In this document: positions 22,300 through 31,780 of the stretch, in pieces
Numbering within the stretch: position 1 is the first letter of the stretch
How the letters are laid out: each line of letters starts with the position of its first letter
The notes under the pieces: model-generated
The model's database searches: none
The model's input: only the letters and a program-made list of their open reading frames with translations
What the model was told of the DNA's origin: nothing
Origin: Smallanthus sonchifolius
Taxonomy: Eukaryota > Streptophyta > Magnoliopsida > Asterales > Asteraceae
DNA: 64,000 nucleotides
NCBI GenBank assembly: GCA_023525975.1
Contig: CM042046.1
Coordinates: forward strand, 42,005,501 to 42,069,500
Direction of reading: 5' to 3'
Translations under genes and position numbers: made by a program

Positions 22300-24390
22300 A
22301 AATTTCCGTCTGTATTTGAGTCTATTGTATACTTTTAGGAGCTCGTGTGGAATAGGAAGCTAAATCCCGAAGAAAACGAGCAAGAGAATAAAGTCGGGAG
22401 AAATAAAGAAGAATTTGTTGAAATTCAATTCCTCGCGATACGCGAGAGAGACAGACAAATGCCTCGCGATACGCGAGGGAAAGCAATACCGGCCCCGACT
22501 AATTTGTTCCTCGCGGTACGCGAGGAACTCAGCCCAGTCTCTCGCGGTACGCGAGAGAACCCTAAATCACGAAAAACCCTAAAATCGACTTTTAATAGAT
22601 TTTTAATGCCATAATTTGAGAAGTTCGCATTCCAGCCGTTTGAAAGAGAGCCTAGTGCGATTTTGGGAGCAAGAAGATCGATTCAAGTGCAAGATCAAAG
22701 CTTTTGGATCTCGGGTTCGTTGTAATGGTGATCTAGGTTTTCAAGTTTGAATCTTTGCGTTTTGATTGCTATGTTTGATACCATGTCTTTGTCATTTACT
22801 TATGTTATGATGTTTTGGATGATGATTATTGGCTAAAACCATAGTACTGCCTAGGTCAATTGATGAATATGTGTAAAGTTTAGATTTTTATCCGGTTTTG
22901 GATCTATTTGATGGCTGAATGATTTTGTAAACGATCTTTGGATATTAATTATGATGTATAAGCATGTTTAATTATGATTGTGTGATTGATTATAACTCTA
23001 TGCGTTGATTGTGATTGTCTGTCATTTTGATTTGCGTATCTAGGTCATAGATCTTAGGGTTTGTGATTGTGTATGGTTTGCTAGAGATAGTGACCATAGG
23101 AGTTGTGATGGATTGCTGATTAGAGTGAATGTGTGTCCTAGTTCAATACCCGAGTGGTGAGAAGTAGTTGTCTAGTCTTCATCATTAGAAATCCGAGTGT
23201 TAACAGTCTGAGATGACGTTAGTATTAGGTGTCTAGTGATTGTTGCTAGGTTAAATCATAGTTGTTATTAAAGATTACCCCATGCATTCTTCGAATGTGT
23301 TGTGGACAGTGAGACTGAGAGGTAATCTGTCCTGTGGGTACTTTATCATTGTTGGAAATACCCGAGATGTGACCCAACTATCTGGTGAGTTTAGTACGCT
23401 TTAGGTAGCTTAATTGGTGACACCATGAGGGTGATTAGGGATCCACTAGGTAGTCTTTAGTTGTCATCCTTAGAAAACCAGATCCATCTTAGTTTCCAGA
23501 ACTGGTAGAAGTTGTGCTTTGCACGTAGGATTCTGACCTAGGTAGTATTCTTCCCAATTCTTGATTTCACCTCAGTTGTTATCTTGATAGTTAAGTCGTT
23601 CTAGTTTTCGGCATTCATTAGTTTAATCAGTAGTGTAGTCAAACCCCCCAAACCAATAATCATTCTTTAGTCCAAGTCAGAGTCTAGTTTTGTTATTCGT
23701 AGTGTCTCTAGGGTTCGATACTCGGTTTACCGTTAAGCTGTGCTACACTCGATAGGTATACTTGCATGTCAGTGCGGTTTAGTTCGAAGGTACTTCATTT
23801 ATTACTTAGGAGTCTAGGTTAGGTTTTGTTAGTTTTTATATAGACCGTCTGGGCGACATCAAATGTAAATGGGTACCTGCTATCGATTCCGAAGGAAAGA
23901 ATGAAACCGAGTTGTCCTTGAGTCGTCGCAGATCGAGAGCCCCCCTTGCGCCAATTGCAAACCGAGAGGAAGAAAAAAATGAATTTGGAGGTGCTTTCGA
24001 GTTGTAAGATGATAGGGATTATATATAGGGTGATTATAACACGTTTACAACTTTAAATTGACTAGATCTACTGGATTACGGGCTTAATTTCGGTGATTTA
24101 AGCAATCTCATACCCATTTACGTGACATACCAAATTGGGTTCCAAATCTCACGATTTCGATCCTAATCTATCAAATTGGGGCTTGATATGTAATTAATAC
24201 ACGATCTTGAATATTTAGGATTCAAAAGAATTGAGTTTTGATTGCGAATTCAACGGAAATAGAAGAGTGAAAATGGGTTTTGACTTTTTCAAGTCAAACT
24301 TGTTCTTCTTTCTTGTTTCAGGGTCCAAGTTATATATATATATATGTAATATGTGAAAGTATAAAATAAAATCTCAAAAACTCCGAATTG
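22300..24390. mobile_element. Insertion between palindrome clusters, Gypsy leader-like, copy 1
   Basis: This block separates two halves of the same super-repeat and has no palindromes of that family. Near 23700-23790 GGGTTCGATACTCGGTTTACC and TACACTCGATAGGTATACTTGC resemble the leader that follows the 5' LTR in Athila/Ogre-type Gypsy elements, and TTGCGCCAATTG near 23945 could be a decayed joint with a tRNA-binding site. No reverse transcriptase, integrase or paired LTR is visible, so the class is tentative. The CTCGCG array 2 lies at its left side. Confidence 0.35.
22432..22556. repeat. Four CTCGCG near-palindromes, array 2, copy 1
   Basis: CTCGCGATACGCGAG and CTCGCGGTACGCGAG occur with starts at 22432, 22463, 22510 and 22541, spaced 31, 47 and 31 bp. 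The motif is the reverse complement of array 1. An 89-codon open frame spans it but has no recognisable domain. Confidence 0.9.
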
Positions 24391-24454
24391 TTTTATTTAA
24401 TCAATTTCCGTCGGTCAAATTTTTTTTTTAAATTAAAAAAAATTATGGGAAACC

Positions 24455-25116
24455 CTATGGCGACGACATGTCGTCGGGATAGGTGAAAACCAAAATTTTC
24501 AATGGGACACCCTATAGCGACGACATGTCGTCGCTATAGGGTTGAGGCAGATTGGAGGGAAAGCTGGCGCCCAATGAATTTTTGGGGAAAACCTATACCG
24601 ACGACATGTCGTCGCTATAGGTTAATTTTGATTTTCTTTTTGTTTTTTTTATTTAATCAATTTCCGTCGGTCAAATTTTTTTTTAAAATTAAAAAAATTT
24701 CTGGAAAACCATATGGCGACGACATGTCGTCGGGATAGGTGAAAACCAAAATTTTGAATGGGACACCCTATAGCGACGACATGTCGTCGCTATAGGGTTG
24801 AGGCAGATTGGAGGGAAAGCTTGCGCCCAATTAATTTTTGCGGAAAACCTATAGCGACGACATGTCGTCGCTATAGGTTAATTTTGATTTTCTTTTTGTT
24901 TTTTTTATTTAATCAATTTCCGCCGGTCAATTTTTTTTTAAATTAAAAAAAATTCTGGAAAACCCTATGGCGACGACATGTGGTCGGGATAGGGTTTTTT
25001 CCTTTATTGACTGGTCAACATCCTACGAACCCTATACCGACGACATGTCGTCGGCATATGGTACCTGTGCCGACGACATTTGGGCCTATGCCGACGACAT
25101 GTCGTCGCCATAGCGT
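24455..25116. repeat. Palindrome cluster B, copy 1
   Basis: About ten further copies of the GACGACATGTCGTCG palindrome are arranged in a super-repeat of about 255 bp (for example units at 24515 and 24770). The spacers are those of cluster A. The last copies (25032-25110) have different flanks (CCGACGAC...GTCGTCGGCATA) like cluster C. Confidence 0.85.
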
Positions 25117-25220
25117 GCAGCGCGAACAAATAGGGAAAACAGACGTCAAACCTTCATTTCCACCCAAAATCCTCCAAAACTCCCCCAAATTGTTCTCTCC
25201 GGCGATTTCACGGTTTTTGG

Positions 25221-26292
25221 GAGCAACTTTCATAAAAACTCTCGGGATTTAAGGTGAGGTAACATCCGGGCTTCATATTTTAGCTTTTTTTTCAAGATTT
25301 TGAAGTTTTGTTTGTTTATTTTGGTTAGGTTTTGAAGGAATTTCATCATTTCTTGGATTTCTAGCTTTGTGGAGGTAAATACTCGTTTTAATTACTAATT
25401 TGTGATGAAATTTGGTTTAGATCTAAGATTTTTATGATTTTGTATGTATGTGTTATGTATGTGTATGTATGTATGTTTGTATGTATGAGTATGTATATTT
25501 GTATGTATGATGGAATTATTAAATTATGATTAGTTTAGGTCATTTGGTTTAGATGTGTGCTTATTTTATATAATTTAGTTTATGTAAATTAGTGTTTGTA
25601 TGTATATGTATGTATGTGTGTAATTTGTGTTTGTAATGATTAGTTTGTATGTATGTGTATGTATATGTGCAATTTGAGTTTATGATGATTAGTTTGGATG
25701 ATTAGTTTGTATGTGTGTGTGTAATTTGTGTTTATGATGATTAGTTAATATGAATGTATATATGTGTATGTATGTTTGTAATTATGTAATTGGACATTTA
25801 TTTATGTATGTTTGTATGTATATGTTTGTAATTATGTAATTGGGCTTTTATTTATGTATTTAATTGTGATGTGTAGGTATATAAGATGGTATTTATTTGG
25901 AGCAACTTTCACAAAAACTCTCGGGATTTAAGGTGAGCTAACATCCGGGTTTCATATTTTAGCTACTTTTCAAGATTTTGAAGTTTTGTTTGTTTATTTT
26001 GGTTAGGTTTTGGAGGAATTTCATCATTTCTTGGATTTCTAGCTTTGTGAAGGTAAATACTTGTTTTAATTACTAATTTGTGATGAAATTTGGTTTAGAT
26101 CTAAGATTTTTATGATTTTGTATGTATGTGTTATGTATGTATGTTTGTATGTATGAGTATGTATATTTGTATGTATGATTGAATTATTAAATTATGATTA
26201 GTTTAGGTCATTTGGTTTAGATGTGTACTTATTTTATATAATTTAGTTTATGTAAATTAGTGTTTGTATGTATATGTATGTGTGTAATTTGT
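25221..26292. repeat. Direct repeat of about 400 bp at 679-bp offset, copy 1
   Basis: Bases 25221-25628 recur at 25900-26292, both starting GAGCAACTTTCAYAAAAACTC and running through GGGATTTAAGGTGAG, a possible exon end and splice donor, into (TATG)n-rich sequence. They are part of the CACTA-type region. A rearranged, intron-bearing transposon gene is possible, but no domain is recognisable. Confidence 0.8.
25437..25860. repeat. (TGTA)n-rich microsatellite tract, copy 1
   Basis: Irregular TATG/TGTA tetranucleotide runs are interspersed with TAATTTGTGTTTATGATGATTAG blocks. Confidence 0.85.
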
Positions 26293-26504
26293 ATACTTGT
26301 GTGTCGAACAAGTTTATGTTTTGAATGTTTGATTTGTCGGACAAGTTTGTGTATCGAACAATTTGGATGTTTGTGTTATGTTTGGGATATTTGTTTTTAT
26401 CTGATTTGAATGTTTGAATGGTTTATATTTAGTGATTTGTAGGTTTTTGTTTTTAGAAATTTAATATTTCTGGATAAAATATTAAAAATAAAAAAAACAG
26501 TAAA

Positions 26505-27089
26505 GACCTATACCGATGACATGTCGTCGCTATAGGCCTTTTTTTAAAATTATTAAAAAAAAACAAAAAACCCTATACCGACGACATGCCATCGCTATAG
26601 ACCTTTTTCAAAAATTATTAAAAAAACAAAAAACCCTATACCGACGACATGTCGTCGCTATAGGCCTTTTTAAAAAATTATTAAAAAAACAAAAAACCCT
26701 ATACCGACGACATGTCGTCGCTATAGGCCTTTTTCAAAAATTATTAAAAAAAACAAAAAACCCTAAACCGACGAAATGTCGTCGGAATAGTGTCAACCTG
26801 TACCGACGACATGTCGTCGGTTCAAGGTTGGACTCTATACCGAGGACATGTCGTCGGTATAGAATTTCTTTTTGAAATTTTTAATTAAACCCTATAGCGA
26901 CGACAAGTCGTCGCTATAGGCTGACCTATCGCGACAGCACCTATCCCGACGACAATCTTGGCTATTGGGACGAGGCAATACTGACGACATCTATACCGAC
27001 GACATGTCGTCGGTGTAGGCTATCCCGACGACAAGTCGTCGCTATAGGATGAAAAAAAATCGTCAGGATAAGGTGATACTGTTGTAGTG
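26505..27089 (-). mobile_element. CACTA-type terminus with palindrome cluster C, copy 1
   Basis: Read on the minus strand, the sequence starts CACTACAACAGTATCACC at 27089, a CACTA terminus, and is followed by about eleven copies of the CGACGACATGTCGTCG palindrome, some varied to CGACGACAAGTCGTCG. Four units near 26508-26745 repeat every 63-69 bp with a TTATTAAAAAAA spacer. The matching CACTA end on the left was not found, so the element is incomplete or extends further than I can define. Confidence 0.7.
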
Positions 27090-27412
27090 ACATTTTACAT
27101 GTATAAAATTATGCTCTTTATATTACAAGCATGTATGGCGAGTCTACATACAAGCAATTAAAGCATTCGTTTTATTTGATAATTCCTCATTTTTTTAAGA
27201 TAAACGAGAATAGATAACAAAATAATTTAATATTTATTTATGCAGTTAGTATAATCTGAAGATTCGGTCTAAATATTTATATTATATGGTTTGACGTTAT
27301 ATAAAATTACATTTTAAACCTTTTAATATAATAATTTAAAAAACTTTCACTAAAAGACTTCAATTTTAAAGTTCGTTTTACGCCAAAGAATATGTTGAGT
27401 CGCTCCAGGTTA
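27090..27412. other. Intergenic DNA (copy 1)
   Basis: AT-rich DNA between the CACTA terminus and the Tourist-like MITE; nothing recognised. Confidence 0.4.
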
Positions 27413-27723
27413 GACTATTCGTAATAACAGGGTGAGGATGAAGGATTTCCTGTGTCACGTAGGCGACACGTAGACACTGACTTCTCTCACCCAGCCTCAG
27501 CCTCAGCCTCACCCTCACCCAGGTGTGTATAATGGTGGGGTGAAGGTGACCAGCCTCTCACGCATGCGACGACTCTTTCTTGACCAAAATGTGCCCTCAC
27601 CCCGTGAACACCGCCACCCTGCACCTCTCACCCCCTACTCACTCGTGTCCGACGCGGTGTTTCACGTCTGTGTTGGATGAGGTGCACCACGCCTCCACTC
27701 TCACCCTTATATTACCCATAGTC
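27413..27723. mobile_element. Tourist-like (PIF/Harbinger) MITE, copy 1
   Basis: The inverted ends GACTATTCGTAATAACAGGG and GACTATGGGTAATATAAGGG are flanked by TTA on both sides (27410-27412 and 27724-27726), the target preference of PIF/Harbinger. The 311-bp interior is GC-rich with CCTCACCC repeats. It ends 170 bp before a TATA box. Confidence 0.85.
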
Positions 27724-27893
27724 TTATAAACATGACATATTTTGTTTTTTTATAGTTCCTCACAAATAGGGAAAAAAAATGCCAAATTTGGTGTATTGAT
27801 AATTGGAATTTCATAAATTCTGCAACTTGATACCCTTGCATTTCTAATGTTAATTTCCATTAAATTTAACCGCGTGTGGTCTCCTTCTTCTAC

Positions 27894-27901
27894 TATAAAT
27901 A
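27894..27901 (+). promoter_or_regulatory. TATA box of the gene at 28161, copy 1
   Basis: A clean TATAAATA is followed about 30 bp later by a CT-rich leader (CTCTCTCTCTC near 27931-27982), a common plant 5' UTR signature. A leader intron is plausible, ending at TTTGTAG (28143). Confidence 0.6.
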
Positions 27902-28160
27902 CAAAACCAACCATTTCCCCAACCCCATAAGTCTCTCTCTCTCTTACACACATACACACTATCTCTCTCTCTCTCTCTCTCACACACACAACCTCTCAAA
28001 TCACACGTTAATCTAATCCAACACCGTTTTCAAACATCAGTTAACGACCGTTTAAAGGTTAGAACTTGCATCATAGCCCATATTTTTTAAACGGTGAGGC
28101 CCTTTTCTATACTTACCGAACTTATATTAATCTGTATTTGTAGTTGGATTCTTGGTGACG

Positions 28161-28388
28161 ATGCAAGAGGATGGTCATGATCATAGGGACCTTGAAATGC
28201 AGCTGCTGTCATCACCACAGCTGGACAACCATGGTGGCGGTTCCGGTGCAAAAATATTACAGACAGCAATAGTAGTTGTCCGGTCTGTGCAAATGTTTCT
28301 TGAAGGCATTAGCAACGGATCTCCACCTGTTTCCAGGGTTTCTTCATCCAAAAGCATTGATAGCAGCCCTGACCAAGATGATCACAAG
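28161..28388 (+). CDS. First coding exon of an unrecognised gene, copy 1
   Basis: An ATG at 28161, after a TATA box and a CT-rich leader, opens 76 codons that end at CACAAG followed by GTATAT, a good splice donor in phase 0. The peptide starts MQEDGHDHRDLEMQLLSS, is rich in Asp, His and Ser, and has one hydrophobic-amphipathic stretch (KILQTAIVVVRSVQMFLEG, residues 31-49). I do not recognise the family. No downstream exon was found: an LTR retrotransposon starts 120 bp later and transposons fill the sequence up to the ATPase. The gene may have a long intron, be truncated, or be an orphan exon carried by the duplication. Confidence 0.5.
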
Positions 28389-28507
28389 GTATATCACTGG
28401 TCTCAGTACTGCACATCATATGTATCATAAACAATCCTACCTGCATATTGGATATAAATTTTTTTAATTATATATTTATATATATATATACGCCACCACC
28501 ACATTTT

Positions 28508-30218
28508 TGTTGCTCTTCTCCTCTTTTGAACAATTGAACAATCAATATAAACAAACTAATCTTTTATTGATATGAACAAAGGTTGAATTTACAGACTCAA
28601 TTTACTTCAATTTATAACCTAGTTTCTAACCATTGCGTCCTTTGCTCTCTTACCGTCATACACACATCGAACAGATGTGTTTGTTCCCAATCGTTGCCTT
28701 GTTTCTGCCAAACAACGTATACTTCGATTGTAGGTGATAGGGTTTCTAGTTTGACACATCTAACCCTTCTATTTACATAGTTTACATAATCTAATCTAAA
28801 TACAACTTTAACTAATTACATAAAACACCCCTAAATTTTGACACACATGGATTACTAAATTAGTATCCAATACTCTCCTTTAATTTATTAATCCATGCCT
28901 CCTATATCTTTATTTCTTCAAGCTCCTAACCAGCTTGGTCACAAGCATGTTGCGGTAGGTATTCGTCTCTAATCTTCGGCTTTCTTCCAACTTGATTAGA
29001 GTTAGCTGCTTTAACTTTGTCTTCATCACTTAAAGCATCAACTTTGTTTTTCTCACGAACCATATCTTCTAAGTCTGCGCATCTTTCTTGATCATCTTCA
29101 TCTTGTAACTCATCTTCTTTCACTTGTATCATTTTATCTTCTTGAACTTTGATTGGTCTGTCTTCCTTTGCTTTGACTAGTTCATCTTTAAATGGTAAGT
29201 CACTACTATCTTCTTGTTTCTTTCTTTTGCAACTTGATTCAGTATCCTTTGATGTCATCCTTCCATGTTTCTGACATTTCTTTTCTTTTAGTTGTTCTTC
29301 TTCTAGATGTTTTTGACTTGCAAGCATCTCTTGCCTCTCTTTCTCTAACTGAGCTCTTTCTGACTTCAGTTCTTTTATCTATTTGTTTGTAGCTTCTTTT
29401 AAACTCCTTAAGCTATCCATTTTGGTTCACGAACAAGACAACCTCACCTTCTTCTTTAATTCTGTTTACGAACAACAAAAAGGGTGGCTTCGCAAAATGG
29501 GTTTTCTACTTGTCTTGTCAGCAACGACGAACAACTGAGTTCGCGTTCTCTCCTCCGGCGAGTGCACAAACGGCGGTGGCGGTCTCTCCTTTTCTGGTAT
29601 GTTCTCTTTCTCCTTCTTTTTTAATTTTTTCTGATTTGATCTTCACTCAATAGAATCGCGTCTAGAACTTGATCTATTCCCTGATAAAAAACTGTCTCTG
29701 TCTGAATCGATTCAAACCAAATCGATTTTTCCTTCTCTGATTCTAACACGGCACGCTACCCTTCTCTTAATCGGTCTCTCCGATCTCGGTCTCACGGCGT
29801 TCTCCGTCAGTATGTCTCTCTTCTTCTGAATCTAACCTTGGTTCTGATGTCACTGTTGGTCTTCTCCTCTTTTGAACAATTGAACAATCAATATAAACAA
29901 ACTAATCTTTTATTGATATGAACAAAGGTTGAATTTACATACTCAATTTACTTCTATTTATAACCTAATTTCTAACCATTGCGTCCTTTGCTCTCTAACC
30001 GTCATACACACATCGAACAGATCTGTTTATTCCCAATCGTTGCCTTGTTTCTGCCAAACAATGTATACTTCGATTATAGGTTATAGGGTTTCTAGTTTGA
30101 CACATCTAACCCTTCTATTTACATAGTTTACATAATCTAATCTAAATACAACTTTAACTAATTACATAAAACACCCCTAAATTTTGACACACATGGATTA
30201 CTAAATTAGTATCTAATA
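28508..30218 (-). mobile_element. Non-autonomous LTR retrotransposon with a small ORF
   Basis: Two 365-bp direct repeats (28508-28872 and 29854-30218) flank a 981-bp interior, with the 5-bp duplication ATTTT outside (28503-28507 and 30219-30223). On the minus strand, TGACATCAGAACCAAGG directly after the upstream LTR resembles the initiator-Met tRNA binding site TGGTATCAGAGCCAGG. A purine-rich AAAGGAGAG precedes the other LTR. LTR ends read TA...CA instead of TG...CA. There is no reverse transcriptase or integrase, so it needs enzymes from a relative, probably Copia. The LTRs differ at a modest number of positions, so it is not a brand-new insertion. Confidence 0.88.
28926..29420 (-). pseudogene. 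Charged coiled-coil ORF inside the LTR element, one stop codon
   Basis: Starting at the ATG at 29420 the frame reads 13 codons (MDSLRSLKEATNK), a TAG, then 150 codons to the stop at 28926. The product is dominated by Lys, Glu and Asp (for example KERQEMLASQKHLEEEQLKE), which predicts a coiled coil or disordered chain. It has no Zn knuckle or protease motif and is not recognisably gag. It may be host-derived cargo of the retrotransposon. An internal ATG at 29327 would give 133 residues downstream of the stop. Confidence 0.5.
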
Positions 30219-30223
30219 ATTTT

Positions 30224-31634
30224 CATATCCACCAAGGATGGTAGACAAATCCGAATACCGGTTAAATATTCGGGACGGTTATTCTGATCTGGTCCCAAAC
30301 CGTCGGACGGATATGATATTATTGAAACGGATCACATACCTATATACCCGCACCGAATATATTATATCATTTTAAAAATATAATAAATAATATACTTTTC
30401 ACTTAGATAGAATCTCAAATTATTAAAAAATATAATTTTTTTAGAAGTCAAATTGTTAGGCAACTCCTCAAAGATATAATATAAAACATAACTAAAAAAG
30501 GAAACTAGATAAATAACTATTTGTCTGTATATACATGAATAAAACCTATTCTATAAAAAAGATTATGATACTCATCATGATCAAGTTGGAGAGTTGGAGC
30601 AATGATCTTACTATATTCATGAACACCCAAAGACCGGAACTAACAATGACTGGATCATAGACATGCAAGAAGATAACTTGAACTCGAATTAAAACTTAAA
30701 ACTTGAACTATAAACTTTATCTCGGATATGAATCATGAATACCAGACGATGAATATGAGCATCAAAAGTTGTTAGAAATAATTGTTCTTAGGTAACCTAG
30801 AAACAATATGTTTAGAATGTTGCATCGGTTCATGAAAAGTCACGATAGTTTGTTTCATGTCCATATATGTATCCAACCATAAAGAGATTGTATACCACTG
30901 ATAATCCAAAATTCGTGTGTGTTTAATTACCTTTGTTCATTGGTTATTGATTTCTTGATATGGATATGCATAGATGATTCCCGTGGGTTCCATAAAAGTC
31001 TTATGAATAGATGTTCGAGTGTTGACTACACGGTCGGCTCAACATTTTTAGGGGCCCAAAGCGAATTATAAAATCGGGGAACTTTTCATAAAAAAATACA
31101 ATTTTTTTCTTAGAATCTTAATAGGTTCTGTCGGTAATTTCATGTGTTTGTCATTTTAAAAAGCACACAAATATGTAAATTTATAAAAACACATACATAT
31201 TTATATAAAATACAAAAGTAAATTAAAAAAAAATCTACTAATGGTTCCGTGTTCCACAATTAGGCTGTCTCCTATACAAAACCGGTATTGGCACCTCTGA
31301 TTTTAGTAAAGGACAAATTTAACACTGCAAACAGTGCTGTTAAGCGGACGTTAAGTAAACTGAACTGAAACCGGTATTGGCAGTATCGGTTTCACTGTTC
31401 TTCTGGCATGCAGCTGACACCCAATGTTTGGGAATGTGTAAATGAACTGAAACCGGTACTGGGAGTACCGGTTCTACCATTTTCCAATTTTTTTAGTCAA
31501 ATGTACCGGTTATCACTTTAATTCTTAATAAAAAACCATTTTAATAAATGAAAATCAAGAGGCAATCAATTGAAGAAGAACACAACTAGAACATCTAATC
31601 TCTATTATCACACGTTCGTTCATACATCGCTACA
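30224..31634. other. Intergenic DNA with old repeat fragments
   Basis: No gene is supported. At 31280-31500 ACCGGTATTGG/AACCGGTACTGG-type strings recur several times, suggesting decayed tandem or transposon sequence. TTAGGGGCCCAAAGCG near 31050 is a short GC-rich remnant. Confidence 0.4.
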
Positions 31635-31780
31635 TCTTACTACTCTAATAAATGAAAATCTCTTTAGGATACATGCCACTCTCTGGTTACTCATCTTTAT
31701 TTTCCCGTTTCTCTCTTCTATTAATTAGATTTTATATCTCTCTCTCCTATTAAATAATAATCTTTATATCAATAAATCTA

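Noticed and set aside
26516..26875. 119-codon frame with repeated YRRHVVAIGLFKKLLKK units
   Set aside because: It is the palindrome repeat and its A-rich spacers read in one frame; no start context or domain. The similar frames at 24502, 24758, 24980 and in copy 2 are rejected for the same reason.
21500..27060. Regularly repeated palindromes with spacers, CRISPR-like at first sight
   Set aside because: Spacers are themselves repeated, spacing is irregular, no cas genes exist and the genome is a plant; they fit CACTA subterminal repeats.
27750..27989. Minus-strand frame of RERERE repeats
   Set aside because: Produced by the CT/CA microsatellite in the leader of the opposite-strand gene; its length differs between copies.
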